A stretch of DNA of 39,402 nucleotides from an uncultured Lachnospiraceae bacterium (GTDB taxonomy: Bacteria; Bacillota_A; Clostridia; Lachnospirales; Lachnospiraceae): the NCBI GenBank assembly GCA_947175285.1, contig CAMWMM010000004.1, positions 1 through 39,402 of the forward strand. The letters are read 5' to 3'. Shown here piece by piece: positions 6,998 through 15,026 of the stretch. The notes beneath the pieces were generated by a model, which saw only the letters and a program-made list of their open reading frames with translations, was not told where the DNA came from and searched no databases. A program made the translations under genes and the position numbers. How positions within the stretch are numbered: position 1 is the stretch's first letter; every line of letters starts with the position of its first letter.

Positions 6998-8842
6998 CTA
7001 CTCCGCCCGAAACTGATTCACTCCCATATACTCAATTCCCTCTTCCGAAAAATACACATCTATGACAAGAATTTTCGCGGTCTGCTCTTCGCTTGTCCGC
7101 TCAGGATAGAAGTAATATTGCAAGTGCATACACCCTTCCGCCTCATTGGGCTTTACACAGTAACAGTCATATTCTCCGTCCGCTTTCCATCCATCTTCCA
7201 TAAACAGGTCTATGGCAAACAATTCATCATATAGGGCGCTCTTGTCTTTGTTAAGTCTATTTATTTCTCCTTTCCACACATTATTTTCCTCAAAATCCTT
7301 CAGAAACTTTTGCGCCAGATAATCGCCTGCTTCTGCCGCATCCGTAAACCCCCATATCTCTTCTTTCACTTTTCTGCTGCTATGCTCCACAGCTACACTG
7401 TCAGGGTCAAACTCACTGATTAACATATACTCCACCTTCCTATCGAGTATGGGGATTGCTACTTCTGTGGTTCCTGATAAGACATTTCCTTTTTCCACCA
7501 CCAGAGTCCTGCTCTCTTCCTGCTTCTGCTTGACTGCCTGATATTCTTCCTCTGATATCGGAAAAATGCTTATATCATTACCAAAAATCAATCCATAAGA
7601 AACACCAACATAACAGTTTATCACAACCATCTTCGCTGTATCCACACCCATGGACTTAAAATCGGGGTAAAAGTAAAACTGAAATCCTGCCCATCCGGCA
7701 TCGGAAATGCAGTCTATTAAAAAGCAGTCGTATTTCTCATCCACAATCCAATCCTCTCCCAGCGATTCCCAGTCTGTACCTGTAAAATTTGAAAAATCAT
7801 TATCGTATTCAAACCATTCCTCGTACTTCTCTGCATCCGCTCCTCTGTTCCTCATCACATGAAGAAAAATGTCCGCCAGATTTTCGGCACTGACGCAGAC
7901 ATATCCGGATGCGAACATCCCTTCATTATCCTGCTCATAAACCTCATCAGGATACATTAACCATCTAAAATGCCGTTCAAAGTCCCACACCATATCCTCA
8001 TGACAAGGACTGCCATCCTTGATTATCTGTTCATTGTAATCATCATCAAACAATCCATTCGGCAAAATCCCCGCTTCAATCCTGCCCAATCTCGCCGGTT
8101 CTACACTGATACCTGACGCTATTTCACAAATTCTTCCGCTGCCATCAGCATAAAGCATAATATTTACCTCGTTCGTCTCTTCTTCCGGCTCCTCTTTCCT
8201 TATTTCTTCCTGATTCGGATAAAAGTGATAAAAAAACCGATATCCTCCTCCGGATACTGGATTCATTTCGTAATATCTGTCATAGATATACAGGTCAGGC
8301 TCCCACTCTGTATCTAAAGATTCCCAGTTTGTATCCGCTAACTGCTGCAGCGCATTCTCTGTAAAGTACTGTCTGTTTTCATCACTGACTGTTCCTCGAT
8401 TTGTCACAACATCCTTTAAAATATTTCCGAGAAATACTTCTGTCTCACACATGTAATCCGAAATATAGATTCCTTTGCCGACCATATCTTCATCCAGCAG
8501 GTACGGCATATCCTGCTCATAATATGTAATAGATGCCGTTCGCGGCAATCTGATATAGCTATACCCCAAATAATTCCCCTGCAGTTCATCCGCAGGCACA
8601 TAGAAAGTGTCCGTCCACTCTTCGTCATCTTCGGATTCCTGTGCAGTCTCTGTTTCTTCTATAGATGATGTTTCTTCTTCCTGCTCAGTTTCATATATTG
8701 TTTCACTGCCTGTTTCCTCTACCGGCTCCTCCATGGAAATCTCGTTCTCCTCATCTGCCTGTGACTCATCTGATGCACCACAGGCGGATAGGAACAGTAA
8801 TCCGCAAAGGATAAGTATATTAAATTTCTCTTTATTTTTCAT
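6998..8842 (-). CDS. Large surface lipoprotein with acidic linker and three repeated domains (module A)
   Basis: This 614-residue lipoprotein has a signal peptide ending in the lipobox LSAC, so the following Cys is expected to be lipidated and the protein held on the outer face of the membrane. About 50 residues of Glu/Ser/Thr-rich linker follow. The body seems to hold three related domains, each ending in a 'YYFYP/FYFYP/FYHFYP' strand and a hydrophobic strand such as 'ILVIDVYF' or 'MVVINCYV', with 'NWESL'/'DWESL' in the first two. No enzyme motif is visible. I start at the ATG at 8842: GGAGG lies 5 nt upstream, and the frame-open ATG at 8866 lacks this signal. The start overlaps the stop of the preceding secreted protein by 11 nt, giving coupled translation, as in the pairs at 16.7 and 19.0 kb. 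Confidence 0.8.
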   Translation of the reverse strand: MKNKEKFNILILCGLLFLSACGASDESQADEENEISMEEPVEETGSETIYETEQEEETSSIEETETAQESEDDEEWTDTFYVPADELQGNYLGYSYIRLPRTASITYYEQDMPYLLDEDMVGKGIYISDYMCETEVFLGNILKDVVTNRGTVSDENRQYFTENALQQLADTNWESLDTEWEPDLYIYDRYYEMNPVSGGGYRFFYHFYPNQEEIRKEEPEEETNEVNIMLYADGSGRICEIASGISVEPARLGRIEAGILPNGLFDDDYNEQIIKDGSPCHEDMVWDFERHFRWLMYPDEVYEQDNEGMFASGYVCVSAENLADIFLHVMRNRGADAEKYEEWFEYDNDFSNFTGTDWESLGEDWIVDEKYDCFLIDCISDAGWAGFQFYFYPDFKSMGVDTAKMVVINCYVGVSYGLIFGNDISIFPISEEEYQAVKQKQEESRTLVVEKGNVLSGTTEVAIPILDRKVEYMLISEFDPDSVAVEHSSRKVKEEIWGFTDAAEAGDYLAQKFLKDFEENNVWKGEINRLNKDKSALYDELFAIDLFMEDGWKADGEYDCYCVKPNEAEGCMHLQYYFYPERTSEEQTAKILVIDVYFSEEGIEYMGVNQFRAE

Positions 8843-9914
8843 TGTTTTCCTCCATAACCTGTTCAAAGCAGTCCTTTTCTAACCACTCAAAGCTGCGATA
8901 ATCCAGCGTTGCAGCCCAATGTATATCATTCATATCCTGCTTTATGTACGCTGTCTTTCCGGTTTCCACTTCTAAGATATAGATTCCCGGCAGAATCCTC
9001 TCCATCTCTTCAGCAGCCTTCTCATCCACATCATACCAATCCTCACAGCAAGGGCTGGAATAAACTAAATACTTTCCGTCCGGGCTGTAACATGGGCAAT
9101 ATATATCCGTCCCAAGATATCTGGTTTCTCCGGAAGGATAAGCAAACTCATAATAATAACGATTCTCTACATTAAAGATTACTTTTCCGCTCTCCTTATC
9201 TCCCTGAATCTGACACACATATCCGTCTTTTTCCTCTTCCTGATAAAAGGTCCACAAAACCTCTGTGCTCTCTAAATCAAATATTGCCATTTTCTGTGTG
9301 CTCTTTCCCGATTCATCATATTCAAATTTATATCCGGTCCCCACATCTCCCTGTTCATTGCGGCTCACACAGTGGTATCCTGTTTGTTCATATAATCTAT
9401 CTTCATTCTTATAAAATATCTCCCCATCCACCACCGTATAGGCGTCCCCACTTTTTATGATATGGAAATAAGTCCTGTCGCGGCTGTCTATTTCTTTTAC
9501 ATTCTGCGCTTCTCCTCCATCAAAAGAACTCCATCTGGTAATCATATGATCTCCTCTCACAGGTTCTTCCCTCGTTACAGTCAATTTGCAGTCCGGAGAA
9601 ATATAGTACAGTTCCATATTTTCTTCATGATCATCCGTCCGAAGCGGTTCCATATATTTCTGATAGAGTTCTATTCCTGCTTCCATCGTTTCCCCTTCAT
9701 TTCCGATAAATGCGTTTATAACCTCCGGTGTTGTTCCTAAACTTATATTAGTATTGCAAAATAGATAATAATGAAAATCCTCAAAATCATTGATACTGCA
9801 AAACTCTGTATCTTCCAAATATGCTTCTCCGCTTCCTTCTACGTGCATTGCATTTGTAAAGATAAACAAACTGCATATAATGGCACATATTGGTATTCTG
9901 CTCATTCTTCTCAT
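8832..9914 (-). CDS. Secreted beta-propeller-like protein (module A), first gene of the VgrG-containing unit
   Basis: This 360-residue protein has an N-terminal signal sequence ('IPICAIICSLFIFTNAMHVEG'-like, cleavage near residue 25) and no lipobox. The C-terminal half carries TolB/WD40-type blade text: 'CYSPDGKYLVYSSP', then 'GIYILEVETGKTAYI'. Short acidic-aromatic repeats before it could be further blades, but there are too few for a confident seven-blade call. It is related to the secreted proteins at 16699 and 19010 by layout, by the 'ETGK' blade and by the coupled lipoprotein that follows. AAGGAAG lies about 9 nt before the ATG at 9914; MSRIP three codons on is an alternative. It is the first gene after the 11-bp-repeat promoter at 9983-10038. 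Likely role: exported partner of the lipoprotein, substrate unknown. Confidence 0.75.
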   Translation of the reverse strand: MRRMSRIPICAIICSLFIFTNAMHVEGSGEAYLEDTEFCSINDFEDFHYYLFCNTNISLGTTPEVINAFIGNEGETMEAGIELYQKYMEPLRTDDHEENMELYYISPDCKLTVTREEPVRGDHMITRWSSFDGGEAQNVKEIDSRDRTYFHIIKSGDAYTVVDGEIFYKNEDRLYEQTGYHCVSRNEQGDVGTGYKFEYDESGKSTQKMAIFDLESTEVLWTFYQEEEKDGYVCQIQGDKESGKVIFNVENRYYYEFAYPSGETRYLGTDIYCPCYSPDGKYLVYSSPCCEDWYDVDEKAAEEMERILPGIYILEVETGKTAYIKQDMNDIHWAATLDYRSFEWLEKDCFEQVMEENNEK

Positions 9915-9982
9915 ATTCTTTTACTTCCTTTCCTTTGCCATACGCTCCTCATTTTCCGTATTTTCTGTTCTTTTCTACATAC

Positions 9983-10038
9983 ATCATAAACCATCAATGC
10001 ATCATTTTTGCATCATATCTGTTACAAAAGTGTTACAT
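9983..10038 (-). promoter_or_regulatory. Activator-type promoter with four direct repeats at 11-bp period (unit starting at 9914)
   Basis: Read on the minus strand, four heptamers lie exactly 11 bp apart: TGTAACA, TGTAACA, TGATGCA, TGATGCA (plus-strand cores at 10032, 10021, 10010 and 9999). The last ends 9 nt before TATGAT (9983-9988), a 5/6 match to the -10 box. There is no -35 hexamer at normal spacing, so the repeats probably replace it. Tandem 11-bp repeats abutting a -10 box are the usual site of OmpR/PhoB-family response regulators. Positions 9996-10017 are identical to 21647-21668 at the other promoter. Confidence 0.65.
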
Positions 10039-10080
10039 TTCAAATTTTTTTAACACTGTGACATATTTTCCTATATAACA

Positions 10081-10122
10081 AAAACAGGGAAATAACCTGA
10101 TAACGTGTTATTTCCCTGTTTT
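10081..10122 (-). terminator. Intrinsic terminator after the Rpn-type gene
   Basis: A 16-bp stem (10081-10096 with 10107-10122, core AACAGGGAAATAAC) with a 10-nt loop lies 20 nt after the Rpn-type stop at 10142. On the minus strand it ends in TTTTTGTT. The stem also has a T-rich arm on the plus strand, but no plus-strand gene uses it. It separates the Rpn-type gene from the 9914 promoter. Confidence 0.85.
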
Positions 10123-10141
10123 CATACTTAGTAAGCTTTGT

Positions 10142-11077
10142 TTATCTGCCGCTGTCCATCATTTTCTCCCTGAAAGTTTCTTCCGTGAGTTTTGCCTGCG
10201 AAGCGGCATCTTTTATCGACAAAAGATTGTCCCGTACAAGGTCAAACAGCATTTCCAGCCTGCCCTTTTGAAGACCTTCTTTTATTCCTTCATTCCTTAT
10301 TGTCTTCGCTTCATATTCAAGAACTTTGCCTCCCATAACAGAGCTCACTCCTTTTCTGACATTTTCATATTTTTCCGCGATATGCTCCAGCACTTTATTG
10401 GACATATCGGTAATTGTACATTTCGTATACTCTGTAATCTTCTCTGTATTTAATAATTCTTCCAGATGGTTTTCTATTTTCTCATATTCCTTCAATAAAG
10501 GTTCCATTTTGGTCGTATCTTTATTATACTCCATAAAACGGCTTTCGTGTGAAAAAATATAAAAAGGAAGCAGAAAAAGAAGTTCTTTTTTTAAAATTTC
10601 TTCCAATGTATACCGCTGCAGTTTCATTACCGGGATCTCATAAGAAACGCTCCCTCCCGGCGTTATAATCCGAATCCCCATTTTATCGGGTGTTGTCTGC
10701 CTGCATCTTAAAAATAGCGCCGCCGAATGAGGCAGAGTCACTGTCAAAACATTTTCGCGTATCTCCCCTTCATCTAAAGCTATCTGGGTATCATATTCGA
10801 AGAACCGGACTAACATGCTGTCATCCGGGCTGCTCTGGCATTCCCAGTGATATTTCTTTGTTTCCGTTCCGATAATCTTAAAACTGGTATCCGTAATCCG
10901 CTCCTGCTCTTCTCCGCCTTCCCGATTGAGAAAATGCTCGTTTGGCGCAAATACTATTTCTTCATCTCCTGCATAGCATTCCCCAAAAACTTCATTAATA
11001 ACAGGTATAATCAACGCACTGCAATCATTCAGCAATGTGCGGAACACATCATCGTATGGTGTATTCGTTATTATCAT
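10142..11077 (-). CDS. Rpn-family (PD-(D/E)XK) recombination-promoting nuclease / putative transposase-like protein
   Basis: This 311-residue protein matches the Rpn/PD-(D/E)XK 'transposase-like' family that is multi-copy in Lachnospiraceae. The N-terminus 'TPYDDVFRTLLND' is the family opening. The nuclease core shows 'ITDTSFKI' (Asp about 63) and 'YHWECQSSPDD' (E-x-Q, Glu about 79), followed by 'RFFEYDTQIAL' and 'LPHSAALFLR'. The C-terminus is a long helical region ending in the 'EGIKEGLQKGRLEM' motif typical of these proteins. AGGAGG lies 7 nt before the ATG. It has its own terminator (10081-10122) and a possible promoter (11123-11151), so it is an independent gene between the two surface-protein units. 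Family members are linked to RecA-independent recombination and genome defence; no inverted repeats mark it as a transposon here. Confidence 0.9.
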   Translation of the reverse strand: MIITNTPYDDVFRTLLNDCSALIIPVINEVFGECYAGDEEIVFAPNEHFLNREGGEEQERITDTSFKIIGTETKKYHWECQSSPDDSMLVRFFEYDTQIALDEGEIRENVLTVTLPHSAALFLRCRQTTPDKMGIRIITPGGSVSYEIPVMKLQRYTLEEILKKELLFLLPFYIFSHESRFMEYNKDTTKMEPLLKEYEKIENHLEELLNTEKITEYTKCTITDMSNKVLEHIAEKYENVRKGVSSVMGGKVLEYEAKTIRNEGIKEGLQKGRLEMLFDLVRDNLLSIKDAASQAKLTEETFREKMMDSGR

Positions 11078-11122
11078 ACACTTTTCCTCCTGTTGTATGG
11101 CAGGGTTCTATATCCTGTTTAT

Positions 11123-11151
11123 ATTTTATCACTATTTTAATTGCAGCGCAA
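11123..11151 (-). promoter_or_regulatory. Possible sigma-A promoter of the Rpn-type gene
   Basis: On the minus strand, TTGCGC (11146-11151) and TAAAAT (11123-11128) are separated by 17 nt, 46 nt before the ATG at 11077. The -10 matches 5/6, the -35 only 3/6. The rest of the 130-bp gap is AT-rich with no clear terminator, so read-through from the upstream unit is also possible. A small palindrome ATTGC-agc-GCAAT overlaps the -35. Confidence 0.35.
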
Positions 11152-11207
11152 TGATAAATGCTATAACTTTTTACGTTTTTTCATATTTTTTAAACTCTTC
11201 TTTCATA

Positions 11208-12224
11208 TCATTCTGCATGTCTGATAAACTCCCAAAATCTGTATTTGGAAGACTCACTTGGAAACGAACATACACATTTACTTGTCCCCGTTTGTACATT
11301 ATAAGCTTTAATCCTTGTACTGCCGCCTATAATCCAACTGGCATGTTCTATATAATAATAGTAGTTACCACTTCTATCCCATTCTGATGAGTAAAATGTG
11401 ACACTCTCAAAGCCACTATTTATACTTGATTTACTAATCCTTTTTTCTTTTTTTCTGTTAACATCATACAAATATATATCATCTATACCACCCTTTAAGA
11501 ACGCAATCTTCGTACCATCATCAGATATGGCACAGTTCCATTCATCTACATTCGGAACTATTATTTTTTTCTCTCTTGTTGTCATATTATATTTAACGAT
11601 ATCATTATTCCGTCCTTTTCTTACTGCTCTATACCATATAATATCATTTCTTATATCGTATACATACCACGCTTTATCCGGTCTAGCTATCCTTGTTTTT
11701 TCTCCCTTTTCTATATCATAAACAATAATAGTCGAATATTTGTTATGATAGCATAACTCTATTTTCTCTCCATCACCACATGGGAAAGAATACTCCCATA
11801 GAAGCTTTCCTGTTTCCAGTTCCTTTATCTCATCATAACTTAATATAACTTCTGATGTCCCATCTGACAAAGAAAATCTCACAACTCCAAATTCAACTCC
11901 CGGCATTTCTTTTTCCTCTTCAGGGGGATAAATGGTAGCGTTTCTCAATCCCACTATGTACTTTTTTTCCCTATCAATTTTGCAATGGAAAAAATATCCC
12001 GAAACCCTTCCCACTTCTTCCACAGTCCCAATCTGTGCATCATATTTATAAATAATAGTCTCTTTATCTTCTGCCCACGCATCAAACGAACTAATATAGA
12101 TATCTTCCATCGGTGGCATATTGCTTATCTTTACTGCCTGATAACCTAAGAACAATAATACAATTATAATGATGTCGGCTAAAATAAGTTTGTTTAAAGA
12201 ACCTTTCGTTGTACCAAGTTTCAT
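11208..12224 (-). CDS. Membrane-anchored TolB-like beta-propeller protein
   Basis: This 338-residue protein has an N-terminal membrane helix ('LILADIIIIVLLFLGYQAV') and an extracytoplasmic domain of repeated blades. Blade text includes 'IIYKYDAQIGTVEEVGRVSG', 'TIIVYDIEKGEKTRIARP', 'NDIVKYNMTTREKKIIV', 'AISDDGTKIAFLKGGIDDIY', 'LYDVNRKKEKRIS' and 'IKAYNVQTGTSKCVCSFPS'. About six to seven blades can be counted, which matches a full TolB/DPP-IV-type propeller. No protease or other catalytic domain is attached. GAGG lies about 8 nt before the ATG. It is the last gene of the 21.6-11.2 kb unit, 52 bp after the frameshifted gene. It is a clearer propeller than the secreted proteins at 8832, 16699 and 19010. 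Confidence 0.8.
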   Translation of the reverse strand: MKLGTTKGSLNKLILADIIIIVLLFLGYQAVKISNMPPMEDIYISSFDAWAEDKETIIYKYDAQIGTVEEVGRVSGYFFHCKIDREKKYIVGLRNATIYPPEEEKEMPGVEFGVVRFSLSDGTSEVILSYDEIKELETGKLLWEYSFPCGDGEKIELCYHNKYSTIIVYDIEKGEKTRIARPDKAWYVYDIRNDIIWYRAVRKGRNNDIVKYNMTTREKKIIVPNVDEWNCAISDDGTKIAFLKGGIDDIYLYDVNRKKEKRISKSSINSGFESVTFYSSEWDRSGNYYYYIEHASWIIGGSTRIKAYNVQTGTSKCVCSFPSESSKYRFWEFIRHAE

Positions 12225-12276
12225 TCTTTATTCCTCAATTTTCTTTTTCAATTTTTGAGTATCTAATGTTTTCCTT

Positions 12277-12896
12277 CTATTCAATCTCTGCCCTTATCTG
12301 GGCAACGTACAATTCCCGGGTATCCTCCTGCACATATAATCCGGTTATTATATTATCGCAATATATCAGATTTTCCAGTTTATAGCCCTTCTCAATATAA
12401 TCCTCGTCAATCAGCCGATAGGTATTGACTGCATTTCCGGCGTAATCATAAAATGTCACATACCCTTCCTGCCATGCTTTCCCCCTCACCAAATATCCAT
12501 TGTCCAAATATACCCTTGGCTTCTCTCCGAGCAATGTTATCGGCTCTATATCTCCGTTATCTTTGATTACAACGCTCTCAATCTTTGCTCCATCAATTGA
12601 TACATCCCGTCCTGCTTTTTGTACACACGCTCATGTTCCAAAATAAGCAGGTCTTTATAGGCAAAATAGCGCCAATCCCAAGCCACGTCATCTCCACGTT
12701 CCGGCACTTCTTTCAGGTTTATCTCATTGTCTGGTTTTCTCTCATTCTCATTATCGGCACTGCTTTCCGGAACGGCTGTTTCAGTATTGATATCTTTCAC
12801 CTGATATATTCCCGTTGCCCTGGCATATTCATAAACACCCATCATCAAAATTAAGGTGACACATATATTCCGCAATCGCTTTAAAAAAGTGTTCAT
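12277..12896 (-). pseudogene. Membrane-anchored secreted protein gene interrupted by a -1 frameshift
   Basis: Two frames together look like one protein of about 206 residues. The first part (109 codons, 12896-12567) has GGGAG before its ATG and an N-terminal membrane helix ('NICVTLILMMGVYEYA'), then an acidic linker and 'DWRYFAYKDLLILEHERVYK'. It ends early at TAA. The second frame stays open from at least 12614 to 12277 and reads 'GRDVSIDGAKIESVVIK', 'PRVYLDNGYLVRGKAW', 'YVTFYDYAGNAV', with no ATG or ribosome binding site of its own. The switch needs a -1 shift and can be placed at an A5 run, codons AAA-AAG at 12620-12615. Adding one A there restores the frame. It may be a real mutation, a sequencing error in the run, or less likely recoding (the heptamer is C AAA AAG, not A AAA AAG). 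The family is not recognised. Confidence 0.7.
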
Positions 12897-12929
12897 TTGT
12901 TTTTACTCCCATATAACCCACAGTCTGTC

Positions 12930-13658
12930 TTACCAAACCAAGTTCCCTTCTTCCCTAACCCGTTCCATATCGACATATACGAAATCATTCTCCTGCGCAT
13001 AGTTTCGGGCAAATTCACTCTCTCCATATACCAGCCGCAGGCTCTCACACCCTGTAAACGCATCCTCTGCAATCTCTGACACCGCTGGCTGTATCGTAAC
13101 CTGTTTCAGTCCCGTGTCGCCCTGACATATCATGCTCTCTATCGTACCTAACGCTTCAGGAAATACAATCTCCTCCAAAAGCGGACAGTCTGCTATGGCT
13201 CTTTTTCCTATCTGTTTCACATTTTCATTAATATAGATATCCTGTAACGCTTCACACCCTGCAAACGCCTCTTCTCCGATTTCCACCACTTCCTGCGGCA
13301 GATAAATACGCTCCACTGTCTTATTATCCTTGAAAGCCTGTTCTCCGATGACTCTCACTGACTTATCTTCTATATAAGCCGGTATAAAGAGCTTTGTTTC
13401 ATTGCCCTGATATGCTGTTATCTTCACAGTGTATCCATCCGACAGAATCTCATAACAGTAACCGCCGCACTGTTTATCCGTATCAGGATCTGCCGTATCC
13501 GTATCAGCCACTATAGGCTCACCCAACAGTTCTTCCCCGCCCTGTTCTTCCCTATCCTGTTTCATAACCGCAATGCCTATAACAACGCACAGTGCCACCG
13601 CCAGAATGCCTGCATTCCTGAACTTTTTCTTTCTCTGTTCTGTCCATATTTTCCTCAT
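12930..13658 (-). CDS. Membrane-anchored BspA-like leucine-rich repeat protein (LRR_5)
   Basis: This 242-residue protein has an N-terminal membrane helix ('AGILAVALCVVIGIAVM') without lipobox, an Asp-rich linker, and four to five BspA/TpLRR repeats: 'VRVIGEQAFKDNKTVERIYL', 'VVEIGEEAFAGCEALQDIYI', 'VKQIGKRAIADCPLLEEIVF', 'VSEIAEDAFTGCESLRLVYG'. The end ('EFARNYAQENDFVYV') is the usual cap of these proteins. Such domains act in surface binding in Treponema, Tannerella and Trichomonas proteins. The ATG at 13658 overlaps the stop of the larger LRR gene by 4 nt (ATGA), so the two are coupled. A second copy of the same domain type in tandem suggests duplication. Confidence 0.9.
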   Translation of the reverse strand: MRKIWTEQRKKKFRNAGILAVALCVVIGIAVMKQDREEQGGEELLGEPIVADTDTADPDTDKQCGGYCYEILSDGYTVKITAYQGNETKLFIPAYIEDKSVRVIGEQAFKDNKTVERIYLPQEVVEIGEEAFAGCEALQDIYINENVKQIGKRAIADCPLLEEIVFPEALGTIESMICQGDTGLKQVTIQPAVSEIAEDAFTGCESLRLVYGESEFARNYAQENDFVYVDMERVREEGNLVW

Positions 13659-15004
13659 GGCATCTCATCTCCGCTCTCTACCTCAACGAATTTATATCCG
13701 CTCTGAACCGCCAGTTCCTCCGCCCGGCTTCCTTTCTGTCCGTATACAGTAATAGGAGCATCATGGCATTTATCTCTGGAGGCAAAGATAGTATCATTTA
13801 CATTTACCGCTCCCGCCGGAATATAGATTCGTTCCAGACTTGGAGTCCTCCACAGCCCCCCACAAATACTGACTGTGCTTTCCGGAAACTGTATCCGTTT
13901 TATCTGTGTATCGTCATATCTGCCAACGCCAATCTCCTGAATTCCTTCTTCATAGACAACTTCCGTCAGACTTTCACATCCCAAAAAAACATGCCCCCCT
14001 ACTTTCTCCACCGTTCCCGGTATGGTGATTCGCCTCAAATCCTTGCATCCCGCAAAAGCTTGATCTTCTATTATCCGTACGGAATCCGGAATATGGATTG
14101 TTTCCAATCCGGCAATACCGGCAAATGCGCCGAGACCGATAGTCTCTGTTCCCTCTGACAATACAAGTTCCGACACTTCTCCATCATGAAGTATTCCGAA
14201 AGAAATATACTTTACTCCTCCGGGAATCTCTATCCGTTTAACCCTGATACCCATCAGACTTCTATCCACGATTTCTACCAGTGTGTCAGGGAGAATAATC
14301 TCTTCATACACTGTCTGTCCGGAAACATCATCCACAATCATTGGATTATCTTCCCCCAGACTTGTCACCCCATAAGGAATGCTTAGCACCGGATCCGTAT
14401 TGTTGTTTATGTATTCCAAACTGCTTCCACGGATTTGAAAAACTTCATCCCTCGCCTCCTGCCACGGCGTATCTTCAAAAGCATCTAATGCAATGTCCGC
14501 ATTCGGCGGCAAGTCAATATACGTCAATCTGCTGCAGCAAGCGAACGCCTCCTTATCAATCGACAGGATGCTGTCCGGCAGGAACACATCCCCTTTCCAG
14601 GTTATTCTGCCTGTAAACAGATTATCCCGGAAAGCGCCTTCCCCGATTGCCTGTAGCCCCTCACTCAGACTCGGCGTATGCATCTCTCTGCACCCGGCAA
14701 AAGCATAGGCTCCGATATACCGCACTCCGGCATCAATCCTTAAATCGTGTATATCCTGCCTGTAAGCAAATGCCCGGTCTGCAACACCAACGACATGGTA
14801 TCCGTCTATGGTCTCCGGAATCGCAATGCGGCCATAGTCAGCGCAGCTCCCTCCGGTGATTACCGCCTCCCCATTATCATTAATTTCATAAGTAAGATGC
14901 TGCTCTCCGCCCGAAGAGATATCCCCGGCAGCACACATTATGCTGTCTACGCTAAACAGCAGGCATAAAGTAACTGCCGCCAGTATCATTTTTTTTGAGT
15001 TCAT
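13655..15004 (-). CDS. Secreted BspA-like leucine-rich repeat protein (LRR_5)
   Basis: This 449-residue protein carries a signal peptide ('ILAAVTLCLLFSVDSIMCAAG') and a long array of BspA-type repeats of about 23 residues, such as 'VRYIGAYAFAGCREM', 'ETIGLGAFAGIAGLETIHI', 'VRIIEDQAFAGCKDLRRITI' and 'VEKVGGHVFLGCESLTEVVY'. It begins with the common BspA opening 'ITGGSCADYGRIAIPETIDG' and ends with 'YGQKGSRAEELAVQSGYKFV', the usual cap. There is no LPXTG, membrane anchor or lipobox, so it should be released or held by partners. The ATG at 15004 is used: it starts a proper signal peptide, GAGGG is upstream, and the longer frame to 15091 would overlap the preceding gene. Likely role: surface or matrix ligand binding. 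Confidence 0.88.
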   Translation of the reverse strand: MNSKKMILAAVTLCLLFSVDSIMCAAGDISSGGEQHLTYEINDNGEAVITGGSCADYGRIAIPETIDGYHVVGVADRAFAYRQDIHDLRIDAGVRYIGAYAFAGCREMHTPSLSEGLQAIGEGAFRDNLFTGRITWKGDVFLPDSILSIDKEAFACCSRLTYIDLPPNADIALDAFEDTPWQEARDEVFQIRGSSLEYINNNTDPVLSIPYGVTSLGEDNPMIVDDVSGQTVYEEIILPDTLVEIVDRSLMGIRVKRIEIPGGVKYISFGILHDGEVSELVLSEGTETIGLGAFAGIAGLETIHIPDSVRIIEDQAFAGCKDLRRITIPGTVEKVGGHVFLGCESLTEVVYEEGIQEIGVGRYDDTQIKRIQFPESTVSICGGLWRTPSLERIYIPAGAVNVNDTIFASRDKCHDAPITVYGQKGSRAEELAVQSGYKFVEVESGDEMP

Positions 15005-15026
15005 GGATAACCCTCTTTTCAAATTT

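Noticed and set aside
8607..8882. Ser/Val-rich plus-strand open frame
   Set aside because: It is the mirror of the Glu-rich linker and signal peptide of the module A lipoprotein.
11139..11155. ATTGC-agc-GCAAT palindrome as an attachment site or terminator
   Set aside because: The arms are 5 bp, no T-run follows and no second copy was seen near the Rpn-type gene.
12277..12534. 85-codon frame as a separate small gene
   Set aside because: It would have to start at a TTG with no ribosome binding site, and the frame is open far upstream into the neighbouring 109-codon gene, so a frameshifted single gene is simpler.
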